A program made the translations under genes and the position numbers. From NCBI RefSeq assembly GCF_036227565.1, contig NZ_CP109460.1, forward strand, positions 8,122,001 to 8,186,000: a stretch of 64,000 nucleotides of DNA. The letters run 5' to 3'. Positions 16,259 through 25,692 of this stretch are shown one piece after another. The notes below the pieces were generated by a model, which saw nothing but the letters and a program-made list of their open reading frames with translations, had not been told where the DNA came from and searched no databases. Position 1 is the first letter of the stretch, and each line of letters begins with the position of its first letter. The DNA comes from Streptomyces sp. NBC_01454. Lineage in GTDB: Bacteria > Actinomycetota > Actinomycetes > Streptomycetales > Streptomycetaceae.

Positions 16259-16472
16259 TCCAGACGTGTGGCGATACGTGCCGACGGCCGACGGCCACGC
16301 CCGTCCACACTGGCCATAACCTCCCCGCCCTGCAAGAGCGCCACGGCCCGGTCGTGCGCCCCCGGCTGGCGGCCCGTCCGCTGAACCCGGCCGAACCTGA
16401 CGTGATCTCAGCAGCCGGGACGAGCCCCACCCGCTCTTGACCCACCCCTGCACCCAGCGTGACAGTGCGCTG
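16259..16472. promoter_or_regulatory. Divergent intergenic region
   Basis: These 214 bases separate the hydrolase-P450 pair from the MHS-type transporter and must hold both promoters. I see no clear sigma-70 hexamers or strong palindrome in it. Confidence 0.4.
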
Positions 16473-17828
16473 ATGACGAGTGACGCAACATCAGCCCAAG
16501 CATCAGCAGAGACATCAGCACAAGCATCAGCACAGGCATCGGCGGAGACATCGGCCCCGGCGGGCGGGGAGAGTCTGCGGCGCGTGGCCGTGGCCTCGTT
16601 CATCGGAACGGCCATCGAGTTCTACGACTTCTACTGTTACGGCACGGCCGCCGCCCTCGTTCTCCAGCAGGCGTTCTTCCCGACGCTGGACCCGGTCAAC
16701 GCCACGCTCGCCGCGTTCTCGACCTACGCCGTGGCCTTCGCCGCCCGGCCGCTCGGCTCGGTGCTCTTCGGCCACTTCGGCGACCGGGTGGGCCGCAAAT
16801 CCGTCCTGGTGGTGTCCCTCCTGCTGATGGGACTGTCGACCGCCTGCGTCGGACTGCTCCCGGGCTACGACAGCTGGGGGATCTGGGCGCCGCTGCTGCT
16901 GATCGTGCTGCGCTTTCTGCAGGGCATCGGGCTGGGCGGCGAATGGGGCGGCGCCGCGCTGCTGGCGGTCGAGCATGCCCCGCCCTCCCGCCGCGGGCTG
17001 TACGCCGCCTTCCCGCAACTCGGCCCGTCCGTGGGGTTCTTCGCGGCCACCGGGGTGTTCTGGCTGCTGTCGTCGCAACTCGACGACCAGGCGTTCCGCT
17101 CGTGGGGCTGGCGGGTGCCGTTCCTGTTGTCGTTCCTGCTGGTCGGCGTCGGACTGTTCGTCCGTCTGAAGATCAGTGAGACACCGGTGTTCACCGCGGT
17201 GCGCGACGCGCAGGAAGCCGCCCGGGTGCCCGCCGTGGAGGTGCTGCGCAGCCACCCGCGCGCACTGTTGCTGGGCGCGGGCGGCATGATCATTGCCTAC
17301 GGGCTCTTCTACACCGCGACGACCTACTGCCTCGCCTACGCCACCGGCACCCTGGGCATCGCCCGCAACACCATGCTGGGCCTCTCCCTCGTGGCCTGCC
17401 TCTTCCTGGCGGCCGGGACCTGGCTCGCCGCCACCCGTTCCGACGGGGCCGGCCGCCGCAGACTGATCCTCGTCGGCAGCGCCCTCGCGGCGGTGTGGGG
17501 GCTGGTGCTCTTCCCTCTGCTGGATACCGCACAGCCGGTGCTGATCGCCCTCGGCCTCGGGGGCGCGCTGTTCTGCATGGGCGTCGTCTACGGCCCGATG
17601 GGGGCGTTTCTGCCGGAGCTGTTCCGGACGAGCGTGCGCTACTCGGGTGCCTCGCTCGCCTACAACCTGGGCGGAGTCCTGGGCGGCGCCCTCGCTCCGC
17701 TGGTCGCCACCCGGCTCCAGTCGGCGTTCGGTTCCGCGTCGGTCGGCTGGTACGTCAGCGCGATGGCGGTGCTCTCGCTGCTGTGCGTGCTGGCACTGCC
17801 GGAGACCCGCGGACGCGAACTGAGCTGA
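16473..17828 (+). CDS. MFS metabolite:proton symporter (MHS family)
   Basis: A 451-residue membrane transporter of the metabolite:H+ symporter branch, which carries organic acids or betaines. After a low-complexity N-terminus, FIGTAIEFYDFYCYG begins helix 1, GHFGDRVGRKSVLV is the MFS loop between helices 2 and 3, and LQGIGLGGEWGGAALLAVEHAPP is the MHS hallmark region before helix 5. About twelve helices are seen. The ATG at 16473 is preferred to the upstream ATG at 16437. Divergent from the P450 pair, it could take up or expel their substrate, which is inference. The first 30 residues (Ala/Ser/Thr/Gln/Glu repeats) are encoded by a 12-bp minisatellite. Confidence 0.88.
   Translation: MTSDATSAQASAETSAQASAQASAETSAPAGGESLRRVAVASFIGTAIEFYDFYCYGTAAALVLQQAFFPTLDPVNATLAAFSTYAVAFAARPLGSVLFGHFGDRVGRKSVLVVSLLLMGLSTACVGLLPGYDSWGIWAPLLLIVLRFLQGIGLGGEWGGAALLAVEHAPPSRRGLYAAFPQLGPSVGFFAATGVFWLLSSQLDDQAFRSWGWRVPFLLSFLLVGVGLFVRLKISETPVFTAVRDAQEAARVPAVEVLRSHPRALLLGAGGMIIAYGLFYTATTYCLAYATGTLGIARNTMLGLSLVACLFLAAGTWLAATRSDGAGRRRLILVGSALAAVWGLVLFPLLDTAQPVLIALGLGGALFCMGVVYGPMGAFLPELFRTSVRYSGASLAYNLGGVLGGALAPLVATRLQSAFGSASVGWYVSAMAVLSLLCVLALPETRGRELS
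16488..16560. repeat. 12-bp coding minisatellite
   Basis: Degenerate 12-base units built on CATCAGCACAAG and CATCAGCAGAGA repeat about six times inside the start of the transporter gene, encoding alternating QAS-A and ETS-A tetrapeptides ahead of the first membrane helix. A unit of 12 bases keeps the reading frame when copies are gained or lost. Confidence 0.8.
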
Positions 17829-17852
17829 GCGGAGAGCCCCACGCAACGCGGG

Positions 17853-19097
17853 TCAATCCCCGCGTACCGGAGGGAGATTGTCACGACGGCGCTGCAGGAA
17901 CTGGCGCTCGGCCGCGTTCTCGGTGCGGTCGAGCGCCCGCTCGTAGGCCTCGGCCGCCTCGGCGGTGCGGCCCAGACGCCGCAGCAGATCGGCGCGGACG
18001 GCATGGAAGAGGTGATAGCGGTCGAGGTCGAGGCCGTCGACGCACGCGAGCGCCGCCGCCGGCCCGTCGACCTCCGCGACCGCGACCGCGCGATGCAGGG
18101 CGACGACCGGGCCGGGGGCGAGTGCCAGCAACTGGTCGTAGAGCCGGAGGATCTGTCCCCAGTCGGTGGCCGCCGCGGTCGGCGCGTCACTGTGGACGGC
18201 GTGGATCGCCGCCTGGAGCTGATAGGGCCCCGGCCGGTTGCGCCGCAGGCACCGGCGGACCAGTGCCTGGCCCTCCTCGAGGAGAGCCCGGTCCCAGCGG
18301 CCGCGGTCCTGGTCGGCCAGCAGCACGAGCTCGCCCTGCGGCCCGGTGCGGGTGGCCCGCCGCGACTCGGTCAGCAGCATGAGCGCGAGCAGGCCCAGCA
18401 CCTCGGGCTCGTCGGGCATCAGCCCGGCCAGGAGCCGTCCGAGGCGGATCGCCTCCCGGCAGAGGTCCGCGCGCACCAGCGCCGCACCCGAGCTGGCCGC
18501 GTACCCCTCGTTGAAGATGAGGTAGACCACGGCCAGGACGGCCCGCAGACGGTCCGGCAGATCGGCGTCGGTCGGAATCCGATAGGGGATCCGCGCATCG
18601 CGGATCTTGCCCTTGGCCCGGACCAGCCGCTGCGCCATGGTGGGCTCGGCCACCAGGAAGGCACGGGCGATCTCCGCCGTGGTCAGCCCGCCCAGAAGCC
18701 GCAGCGTCAGGGCGACCTGGGCGGCGGGAGCGAGCGACGGATGGCAGCAGGTGAAGATCAGGCGGAGCCGGTCGTCGCGCACGGGTCCCTCCTCGGCCGC
18801 ATCCCCGGTGGCGTGCAGCACAGCGGCCTGCACCTGCCGGTCCTCGCGGGACCGCTCCCGGCGCAGCCGGTCGATGGCCCGATTGCGGGCCGTGGTGAGG
18901 AGCCACCCCGCCGGGCTCGGCGGGAGCCCGGCGGACGGCCACCGTTCGAGCGCCGTGGCGAAGGCGTCCTGGACCGCCTCCTCGGCGACGTCGATATCGC
19001 CGAAGACGCGGACCAGGACGGCGACCGCACGGCCGTACTCCTCACGGAACACCCGCCCCACGTCCGCCGCGGTCACCTCCGCCCCGCCGGATGTCAC
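17853..19097 (-). CDS. ECF sigma factor with C-terminal helical domain (ECF42/SigJ-like)
   Basis: A 414-residue RNA polymerase sigma factor. Region 2 (about 15-90) contains [18 protein letters not shown]. Region 4 (about 125-180) includes [36 protein letters not shown], cited for position. A long TPR-like helical domain (about 190-414, with [10 protein letters not shown] and [17 protein letters not shown]) replaces an anti-sigma partner. This architecture plus an adjacent DGPF-domain gene is the mark of group ECF42. Its GTG overlaps the upstream gene's stop, so the two are translationally coupled. Expression is probably controlled by the C-terminal domain and the DGPF protein. Confidence 0.92.
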   Translation of the reverse strand: MTSGGAEVTAADVGRVFREEYGRAVAVLVRVFGDIDVAEEAVQDAFATALERWPSAGLPPSPAGWLLTTARNRAIDRLRRERSREDRQVQAAVLHATGDAAEEGPVRDDRLRLIFTCCHPSLAPAAQVALTLRLLGGLTTAEIARAFLVAEPTMAQRLVRAKGKIRDARIPYRIPTDADLPDRLRAVLAVVYLIFNEGYAASSGAALVRADLCREAIRLGRLLAGLMPDEPEVLGLLALMLLTESRRATRTGPQGELVLLADQDRGRWDRALLEEGQALVRRCLRRNRPGPYQLQAAIHAVHSDAPTAAATDWGQILRLYDQLLALAPGPVVALHRAVAVAEVDGPAAALACVDGLDLDRYHLFHAVRADLLRRLGRTAEAAEAYERALDRTENAAERQFLQRRRDNLPPVRGD

Positions 19098-19447
19098 CCG
19101 CAGGACCCGTGCTGCAACGGCCTGACCTCGATGGGGAGGGTGGTGGCACGGGCGAGCTTGCGCCCCCATTCGAGCGCGGCGTCGAGGTCGGGCGCCTCGA
19201 TGACGGTGAACCCGCCGATGTGCTCCTTGCCCTCGACGAACGGGCCGTCCGTCATCAGCACCTCCTCGTCCTTCTGCCGCACCACGGTGGCCGTGCTCGG
19301 CGGGTGCAGCCCCCCGGCGAACACCCAGGCGCCGGCCGCCCTGAGCTCGGCGTTCACGGCCTCCACCTCCCGCATGATCGGCTCCAGGAACTCCGGGGAC
19401 GGCGGCGGTCCGTCGGGCTGGTAGATGCTGAGCAGGTAATGGGTCAT
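19094..19447 (-). CDS. YCII/DGPF-domain protein
   Basis: This 117-residue YCII-related protein contains the name-giving motif in [16 protein letters not shown] (about residues 62-77) and the family N-terminus [13 protein letters not shown]. An AAGGAGG site precedes the ATG. DGPF proteins accompany ECF42 sigma factors and are commonly their regulon members. Biochemical activity is not established. It is the first gene of a two-gene operon with the sigma factor. Confidence 0.9.
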   Translation of the reverse strand: MTHYLLSIYQPDGPPPSPEFLEPIMREVEAVNAELRAAGAWVFAGGLHPPSTATVVRQKDEEVLMTDGPFVEGKEHIGGFTVIEAPDLDAALEWGRKLARATTLPIEVRPLQHGSCG

Positions 19448-19766
19448 GGTGTTGCCTCCTTGGCCGATCGCTCCGCCGGCGCCTCGCCGGCCTCTCACCC
19501 TCTATACGAACGGCTCCGCCCCGGATCGACACGAGGACGCGACCGGCCGGAAAGAAATTCCGCCGTCCCTGCGTCGCCCCGCGCACCCGCCCCGCCCGGC
19601 CGTCCCCTGCCGCCTGCCTTCGGGGGAATGCGCGCCCGCACACGTTCGAAAACGGCCGCGAGGTGATACCCGTCTGGGTACGCGCGGAGAGCGGGCGCCT
19701 GCCTCCCGCGGGCAGTCGTCCCCCGTCCGGTCCCCGGGCAGCGGGGTGGGAGGTGGTGGCGACCAG
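19448..19766. other. Non-coding or leader region
   Basis: This 319-base stretch lies between the divergent DGPF gene and the permease gene. Parts of it are open in the permease frame, but the residues are low-complexity and Arg/Pro-rich. I see no convincing operator or RNA structure. Confidence 0.35.
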
Positions 19767-20981
19767 GTGCGGAACCGATCCGGCAGCGAGCCTGCGCGCT
19801 CCTCCGCCGCCCGCCGAGCCAGGGCGGGGCGGCGCGGGACCGGCGCACCCCGTACGGCCCGCGGCGCGGGGGCGGCAGGCGGCCGCCGGCCGCCCGCCGT
19901 CGCATCGGACGGCGGCTCGCGGGAAGCGGCAGAGATCTCGCCGACGCTGCGACTGGCGGCCGCCTACGGCTGGCGCCTGATCGTCGTCGGAGTCGCGGTC
20001 TACCTGATTTTCGCCGCGCTGGGCCGGTTCCACCTGGTGACACTGGCGGTGTTCCTGGCCCTGGTGGTGACGGCTCTGCTGGAGCCGCTGGTCAGCGTGC
20101 TGCACCGTGGGATGCCGCGGTCGGTGGCCGTCGTGGTCGGCCTGCTGCTGGCCACCCTGCTCCTCTTCGCCGTCCTGAGCCTGATCGGGGCGAACGTCGC
20201 CGGTGAGTGGGAGGGGCTGCGCCGGGAGTTCGACGGCGGCGTGGACCGGATCGGCCGGTGGCTCGAAGGCCCGCCCTTCCACCTGCGCCCGGGGACGCTC
20301 GCGGATGTGCAGGCGCAGGTGTCGCGGTTCGTGTCGAGCCACCGGGCCACGCTGATCAACACGGCACTCAGCGGGGTCGGCCGGCTGGTGGCGGTGCTGA
20401 CGGTCGGGGTGCTGTCGCTGTTCTGCTCGATCTTCTTCCTGTACTCGGGCGACCGGATGTGGACGTGGTTCGGCGGCCAGCTGCCGGTGCGCAGCCGCCG
20501 CCCCGTGCGTCTGGCGGGGCGCGCCGCATGGGTCACCTTCACCGGGTACACCCGCGGCATCGTGGTGGTGGCCGCGACCAACGCGGTGCTCGTGGGAGTG
20601 GCGCTGTTCGCGCTGCGGGTTCCCCTCGCCGTGCCGCTCGCCGTCCTGGAGTTCTTCGCGGCCTTCGTCCCGCTGGTGGGCTCGCCCGTCGCGCTGGCCG
20701 TGGCCGCCGTGGTGGCGCTGGCCACGCGGGGTCCGCTGGTGGCCACCGTCGTGGTGCTGCTGATCGTGGTCATCGGGCAGCTCGAAGGCCATGTGCTGCA
20801 CCCGCTGGTGATGAGCCGGGCCGTGCGGCTGCATCCGATGGTGGTCGCGCTCTCCGTCATCTGCGGCAGCGTCGCGGCGGGGGTGGCCGGAGCGGTGGTC
20901 GCCGTCCCCCTGGTCTCGGTGGTCTGGTCGGTCTACGGCGTGCTGCGCGCCCACCGGCCCGTCCTGCCCGAAGGCGGCTGA
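19767..20981 (+). CDS. AI-2E (UPF0118/PerM) family transporter
   Basis: About 404 residues with seven to eight membrane helices: a pair near the N-terminus ([35 protein letters not shown]), one around [21 protein letters not shown], and a C-terminal block ending in VHPL-like [20 protein letters not shown]. The pattern [19 protein letters not shown] is typical of the family, whose members export small signals or act as Na+/H+ antiporters. The start is uncertain: GTG 19767 or 19746 are in frame, and neither has a strong ribosome site. The stop codon lies inside a large terminator hairpin. Confidence 0.8.
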   Translation: MRNRSGSEPARSSAARRARAGRRGTGAPRTARGAGAAGGRRPPAVASDGGSREAAEISPTLRLAAAYGWRLIVVGVAVYLIFAALGRFHLVTLAVFLALVVTALLEPLVSVLHRGMPRSVAVVVGLLLATLLLFAVLSLIGANVAGEWEGLRREFDGGVDRIGRWLEGPPFHLRPGTLADVQAQVSRFVSSHRATLINTALSGVGRLVAVLTVGVLSLFCSIFFLYSGDRMWTWFGGQLPVRSRRPVRLAGRAAWVTFTGYTRGIVVVAATNAVLVGVALFALRVPLAVPLAVLEFFAAFVPLVGSPVALAVAAVVALATRGPLVATVVVLLIVVIGQLEGHVLHPLVMSRAVRLHPMVVALSVICGSVAAGVAGAVVAVPLVSVVWSVYGVLRAHRPVLPEGG

Positions 20982-21040
20982 CCGCGGTGGGCAGCTGACC
21001 GGCCCCTGCTCGCAGCCGGTCAGATGCCCACCGCGGTCAG
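20978..21040 (+). terminator. 25-bp stem-loop overlapping the stop codon
   Basis: The left arm 20978-21003 pairs with 21015-21040: 16 bp, one G/A mismatch, then 9 bp, closing an 11-base loop (21004-21014). The TGA of the AI-2E-type gene (20979-20981) is part of the stem. Such a long near-perfect hairpin at a gene end is a strong terminator. It has no T-tract. Confidence 0.85.
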
Positions 21041-21231
21041 CGTCGACACCATCGGCACGACCACCGCCCCACTTGCATTCCCGGCCCGGCGCCTCGGGGC
21101 GGAGGCTGCGGGACGTACCTGTCCGGGCCTGTGGGACGATTCCGGCCGGTACGCACGGCGGAGAGCAGGAACGATCCGTGCGACAGGACCACAGGTACAA
21201 CGGCCTACGGGCACGACGCGGGAGACATCAG

Positions 21232-21819
21232 GTGTGGGCGATATCGCTGGGTGACGACGGTGCCGAGCTGCGGCCGCTGGAGCCCCGGCACGCCGAGGCG
21301 TACCTCGCGCACCTCGACCGGAGCCGTGCCTACATCGGCCGGTACATCGCGATGCCCGACTTCGCCACCGATCTCACGTCCGCCACGGCGTTCCTGCAGT
21401 CCTACGCGGACAAGACGGCAGCCGACAGCGGCCGTCTGTACGGCATCTGGCAGGACCGGGAGCTCGTCGGCGGCGTGCTGTTCCGGACCTTCGACGCCGC
21501 GTCGGGCACCTGCGAGGCCGGCTGCTGGCTGGAGGAGGCGGCCGCCGGACGCGGGCTGGTCACCCGCGCGATGCGGCTGCTCATCGACTGGGCGGTGGAC
21601 GAGCGCGGGATCCACCGCGTGGAGTGGATCGCGGCCTCCGCCAACACCGCGAGCATCAACGTCGCCAGGCGGCTCGGCATGGTCCGGGACGGCGTGCTGC
21701 GGGAAAGCTATCTCTACCGGGGCGTACGCCACGACACGGAGGTCTGGTCGGTTCTGGCCCCGCAATGGCGCGAGCTGCGGGAATCCGGCCGGCTCGGGCC
21801 GCCCGTGGCGCAGAGGTAG
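21232..21819 (+). CDS. GNAT acetyltransferase, RimJ/RimL type
   Basis: A 195-residue N-acetyltransferase. The acetyl-CoA site is in EAAAGRGLVTRAMRLLIDWA (cited by position, about residues 102-121), followed by the Arg-rich HRVEWIAASANTASINVARRLGM stretch typical of ribosomal-protein or aminoacyl acetylases. The start is GTG 21232, with GGAGA six bases upstream. The substrate is not deducible. Confidence 0.85.
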   Translation: MWAISLGDDGAELRPLEPRHAEAYLAHLDRSRAYIGRYIAMPDFATDLTSATAFLQSYADKTAADSGRLYGIWQDRELVGGVLFRTFDAASGTCEAGCWLEEAAAGRGLVTRAMRLLIDWAVDERGIHRVEWIAASANTASINVARRLGMVRDGVLRESYLYRGVRHDTEVWSVLAPQWRELRESGRLGPPVAQR

Positions 21820-21831
21820 CCGAGCGGCGCC

Positions 21832-23094
21832 TCAGCTTTCCCCGCTGCCCCGCCCCGCCAGCCGTTCCACCGCGGTCAGGACCCGGCCGGCACCGTCCTC
21901 GGCGTCGAGCAGTGCCGCGAGCTGCCGTGCGCGATGACGGTAGCGGGGCTCCTCCACGGCCTTGCGGAGGGCCGCGGCAAGCTTCTCCGCGGACAGCTGC
22001 CGGAACGGGATCCGTCCCGGGCTCACCCCGAGCGCGGTCAGGCGCGATGCCCAGAACGACTGGTCCAGCATCATCGGCACCGGGACCGTCGGCACCCCCG
22101 CGCGCATGCCGGCCGCCGTGGTGCCCGCGCCCGCGTGGTGGACCACGGCCGCCATCCGCGGAAACAGCCGCGCGTGCGGGACCTCGCCCACGGTCAGTAC
22201 GTCATCGCCGTCGACCGACAGCCCCGCCCACGCCGTCTGGACCACTCCGCGCACACCGGCGAGCCGCAGGGCCCGGCCCACGAGGCGTCCGTAGCGCTCC
22301 GGGTCGCCGAGAGCCATGCTGCCGAAGCCCACATAGACCGGCGGCGGACCGGCCTCGAGGAAGTCCGCCAGCCGGGAATCCGGGGTCCAGTCCGGCGCCT
22401 CCCACGGCCACCAGTAGCCCGCCACCTCCATCCCCGGCCGCCAGTCCACGGGCCGGGGGACCACCACCGGGCTGAAACCGTGGTGCACCGGCCAGGTCGC
22501 CCGTCGCCGGGCGAGCGCGCCGGGCGTCACACTCAACTGCCGCTGGAGGTGCTTGATGCCGGGAGCGAACGCCCGGTCCAGCAGGGACAGGGCGCAGCGT
22601 CCCGCGGCCCGGTTGCCGAACGGTCCCAGCGACGGCAGGTCGAAGATGACCGGCGGGAACTCCCGGGTGGGGGCCAGGGGCTGCAGGAAGACCCCGGCGC
22701 TGGGCAGGCGCAGACCCTCCGCCGCCACCACTCCCAAGGGGGCCAGGCTGCTGGAGAACAGCACGACGTCGGCGCCGGACGTACAGGCCTCGACCAGTGC
22801 GTCGGCCATCTTGGGGGCCAACTCCCGTGCCAGTCTGATCTGTTCGACCTTGGAGGGCATCGACCCGTGACCGTTGCCGTCCTGCCCGTCGCCCTTCTCG
22901 GGTCCGGCGCCCACGGTGGCGTACCGGTCCAGCGGAAGGGGATGGAAACCCAGCCCGCTGCGGCGGACATGGACGGCCGAGCGGCTGTGCGTGGCCATCA
23001 CCACCGTGTGGCCGGCTTCCTGCAGCCGGCTCCCGAGGCCGGTGTAGGGAGCCACGTCCCCGTGTGAACCTGCGGTGGCGATCAGGATGTGCAT
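21832..23094 (-). CDS. GT1 (MGT-type) glycosyltransferase
   Basis: This 420-residue GT-B enzyme resembles UDP-sugar glycosyltransferases that modify macrolides or lipids. The N-terminal acceptor domain opens with MHILIATAGSHGDVAPY, and the catalytic His is expected in GSHGDV. The C-terminal donor domain has PPVYVGFGSMALGD, and the nucleotide-sugar motif VVHHAGAGTTAAGMRAGVP. The ATG at 23094 starts the conserved first strand. Four further genes between here and 25.7 kb face the same way or nearby, but no natural-product core gene is adjacent. A heptamer repeat lies 80 bases upstream of the start. Confidence 0.9.
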   Translation of the reverse strand: MHILIATAGSHGDVAPYTGLGSRLQEAGHTVVMATHSRSAVHVRRSGLGFHPLPLDRYATVGAGPEKGDGQDGNGHGSMPSKVEQIRLARELAPKMADALVEACTSGADVVLFSSSLAPLGVVAAEGLRLPSAGVFLQPLAPTREFPPVIFDLPSLGPFGNRAAGRCALSLLDRAFAPGIKHLQRQLSVTPGALARRRATWPVHHGFSPVVVPRPVDWRPGMEVAGYWWPWEAPDWTPDSRLADFLEAGPPPVYVGFGSMALGDPERYGRLVGRALRLAGVRGVVQTAWAGLSVDGDDVLTVGEVPHARLFPRMAAVVHHAGAGTTAAGMRAGVPTVPVPMMLDQSFWASRLTALGVSPGRIPFRQLSAEKLAAALRKAVEEPRYRHRARQLAALLDAEDGAGRVLTAVERLAGRGSGES

Positions 23095-23173
23095 GGTCGG
23101 AAGTGTCCCGTTTCCCGGGAGGCGGGGAGGGCGAGTGCGCACTGCGTCACCCGGCCGGACTAATGTGCGTTTC

Positions 23174-23228
23174 CTCCGCCCTCCGCACTCCGCACTCCGC
23201 ACTCCGCACTCCGCACTCGCACTCCGCA
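23174..23228. repeat. Heptamer tandem repeat CTCCGC(A/C)
   Basis: One CTCCGCC, five CTCCGCA, one six-base CTCGCA and a further CTCCGCA are arranged head to tail. They lie in the leader region of the minus-strand glycosyltransferase gene. The unit is the same heptamer family as at 2461-2509, there on the opposite strand relative to this numbering. No spacers are present, so it is not a CRISPR. Confidence 0.9.
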
Positions 23229-23283
23229 CTCTGTGCCTTCCGCGCCTTCAACTGCCTTACGTGCCTTCCGCGCATGGGTGTGG

Positions 23284-24342
23284 TCAGTCCCGTCGGGCGA
23301 TCACCCGGTAGGCGTTGGACAGCCGGGTGCGCCGGGTGAGGGGCGCCAGCAGCAGGTCCACCCCGAGCAGGACGAGGAGTGCGGGCGTGGCGGCCAGCAG
23401 GGCCAGCGCACGGATGCCCCGGCCCAGGGGGCCGGGCTTCCTCGGCAGCCACGGCAGATCTTCGCCCGGCAGAACGGAGTTGAGCACATTCACCGCCGCG
23501 GACGTCAGATCGGTGGGGATGTGCGGCTCCTTCCGGTCGACGGCCACGATGGTGAAGCCCTGCTCGGTCAGTTCGTCGCGGAGGTTGTCCAGCGGAATGA
23601 GGTGCAGGTGCTGGGGCTGCAGCCACGGGCCCCACCACCGGCCGAGCAACCGGGCGGCGGCGGACTGCGGGTCGGGCACCTCGACCAGGAGGTGGCCGCC
23701 GGTCCGCAGTACCGTCCGGGCGGCGGTCAGTTCGTGCCGTGGCGCCAGGGTGTGTTCCAGGTAGTGGTACATGCTCACCACGTCGTACTGGCCGGCGAGC
23801 TGGCCGGCCAGGCCCGGGAACGAACCGCGGTAGGCCCGCGCGATCCGGCCTTTGCGGGCGGCGATCTCCACGCCTTCGCCCCAGTCCAGGCCGTGGAATT
23901 CGGTGCCCGGGTGCAGGCGTTGGGCCTCGGCGCAGAAGTGGCCGTGGCCGGTGCCGACATCCAGCCAGCGCCCGGGGCGGCCGAAGGGGAGCATCGCGCG
24001 GGCGCGGGTCCGGTAGAGCTTGACCGCCAGGGGTGAGGACGCCATCCGCGCCATCGTGGCCTCCCCCAGGCCGTCGTAACAATCGCGGTAGTAGAAGTCC
24101 AGGCCCTCCGAACTCAGGCGGGGGTTCTGGAAGACGTGGCCGCAGTTGTGGCACGTGTCGAGCACGAAGCTGCCCGGCTTGCGCTGGGGGTGATTGGTGG
24201 TGCGCAGGCGCTCGCGCAGACGGGGGGAGGCACACCACGGGCACGTACGGCGCGCCGGCTCGAAGAACCGTGCCAGCCCGTGCGCCAGCTCGTCCTGGTA
24301 ATGCGGCCGGTGGGCGGCGACTTGCTCGCTTCGCGTCTTCAT
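23284..24342 (-). CDS. Zinc-ribbon SAM-dependent methyltransferase
   Basis: A 352-residue Methyltransf_23-like protein. Two CxxC pairs near the N-terminus (CPWC about residue 32 and CHNC about 63) form a probable zinc ribbon. The SAM-binding motif is RWLDVGTGHGHFCAEA (about residue 125), followed by YDVVSMYHYLEHT and GGHLLVEVPDP. A C-terminal hydrophobic segment (ALALLAATPALLVLLGVDLLL, about 315-335) may anchor it to the membrane, which is unusual for the family. The ATG at 24342 begins the conserved part. Relatives act on sugar nucleotides or polysaccharide precursors. Confidence 0.85.
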   Translation of the reverse strand: MKTRSEQVAAHRPHYQDELAHGLARFFEPARRTCPWCASPRLRERLRTTNHPQRKPGSFVLDTCHNCGHVFQNPRLSSEGLDFYYRDCYDGLGEATMARMASSPLAVKLYRTRARAMLPFGRPGRWLDVGTGHGHFCAEAQRLHPGTEFHGLDWGEGVEIAARKGRIARAYRGSFPGLAGQLAGQYDVVSMYHYLEHTLAPRHELTAARTVLRTGGHLLVEVPDPQSAAARLLGRWWGPWLQPQHLHLIPLDNLRDELTEQGFTIVAVDRKEPHIPTDLTSAAVNVLNSVLPGEDLPWLPRKPGPLGRGIRALALLAATPALLVLLGVDLLLAPLTRRTRLSNAYRVIARRD

Positions 24343-24489
24343 CGGGAGCCTCTTTCGGCTGTCGTCCTGCGGGGGAAGAGTGCTGCGGGTGGGGAGGCGC
24401 GGGCGACACGCGAGGGCGGCTGTTCGTGGGCGGTCTTGCCCTCCGTCCGGATCGGGCCTGTCCGAGCCGGACGACGGGACCGGCATCCG

Positions 24490-25692
24490 TTACGGGGCTG
24501 CCGCCGGCCGGAGACGGTCACGGCGGCGGGCGCGAGGCGTGGAGAAGCGCCGCATACACGGGCGTTCCACCCCCGCGTACACCAGCCAGGAGAGCAGGAA
24601 GATCATGGGAAGGGCGGTCAGGATCGCCGCGAGAGCGCTCCAGCCCAGATGTGTCAGACCCACGTACATCAGTCCCAGCACCAAGAGGTGCACCAGATAC
24701 ATGGCGTAGGAAATCTCACCGAGGAACACCAGGGGAGCGGTGCGCAGCAGTGACGCTCCGCCGCGCAGATCCAGCTCCGCGGTGGCATGGACCAGCACGG
24801 CGAGCGGGGCCACGGTCGAGGCCGCGTACATGAAGTCGTGCGGCAGGAACGAACTGTTCACGATGATGGCGCTGATGACCCCCAGCGCGGCCGGCAGCAC
24901 ACCGATGCGCGGAAGCCGGATTCCCTCTGCGGAGATTCGGGCCGCGATCATCCCGAGCACGAACTCCGGCAGTCGCGTGACCGGGAGCATGTACAAGAAC
25001 CAGTAGCCGGGAAAGAACCGCCCCTCGGGGTTGAGGACCAGGGCACAGAACACCGGCCAGGCCCAGACGAGGGCGATGGCCGACACGGCACCGATCAGCA
25101 GCCCCCGCCGTGACAGCCGCCTGATCCAGGGCAGCAGCACCGGGAAGAGAAGGTAGAAGAACATCTCGGCGGCCAGCGACCAGGAAACGGGATTACCCGC
25201 GGAGAGGAAACGCTGACTGGGTACCCAGGTGTTCACCAGGAGGAGACTGGCGAGATGGGCCACCATGCCCGAACCGCTGGTGGCGGCCGCCGTCCCGGCG
25301 AACGCGAGGGCGCCCACGACCACACACCAGGTCAGTACGTGATTGGGCAGGATCTTGGCGGCCCGCCGGCGCCAGAAGGACCGTGCGGTGTCCGTCGGAC
25401 GGGCGGAGTGGGTCAGGACGTACCCGCTGAGGATGAAGAACAGCGAGACCGCACTCGCGCCCACCCAGACCTCGGGCCCCAGCGTCCTGGCGAGGTGGGG
25501 GCTGACCAGCAGGGCACTGTGCGTGAAGACGACTCCGGCCGCGGCGGTGAAACGCAGGCCGGTCAGCGAGGGCAGCCGCGCACCGCCGGATCTCCTGCCG
25601 TCTCCCGCCGGCGTCCCCGCTTCCGTACGGCCGGCCGGGACGCTGCCGGCCCTGGTGGCGGACCGGGATGACAGCCTGGAGAGATGGCGCAT
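24490..25692 (-). CDS. Acyltransferase 3 (OafA/YrhL-like) membrane protein
   Basis: A 400-residue integral membrane acyltransferase with about ten helices. It has the family motifs LPSLTGLRFTAAAGVVFTHS (about 40-59), VSLFFILSGYVLTH, and the Arg-rich FWRRRAAKILPNHVLTW loop. Such enzymes O-acylate exported sugars, peptidoglycan or lipids. AGGAGG six bases before ATG 25692 supports this start over the ATG at 25713. It may act with the neighbouring glycosyltransferase and methyltransferase on a surface glycan, but that link rests only on proximity. Confidence 0.88.
   Translation of the reverse strand: MRHLSRLSSRSATRAGSVPAGRTEAGTPAGDGRRSGGARLPSLTGLRFTAAAGVVFTHSALLVSPHLARTLGPEVWVGASAVSLFFILSGYVLTHSARPTDTARSFWRRRAAKILPNHVLTWCVVVGALAFAGTAAATSGSGMVAHLASLLLVNTWVPSQRFLSAGNPVSWSLAAEMFFYLLFPVLLPWIRRLSRRGLLIGAVSAIALVWAWPVFCALVLNPEGRFFPGYWFLYMLPVTRLPEFVLGMIAARISAEGIRLPRIGVLPAALGVISAIIVNSSFLPHDFMYAASTVAPLAVLVHATAELDLRGGASLLRTAPLVFLGEISYAMYLVHLLVLGLMYVGLTHLGWSALAAILTALPMIFLLSWLVYAGVERPCMRRFSTPRARRRDRLRPAAAP

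Noticed and set aside
16259..16615. Longer start for the alpha/beta hydrolase, reading through the transporter gene start
   Set aside because: The added residues are antisense to the minisatellite and carry no fold motif.
17853..21200. A 1115-codon minus-strand frame
   Set aside because: Only its last 414 codons (the sigma factor) show family motifs. The rest is antisense to the AI-2E-type gene and His/Gln/Arg-rich.
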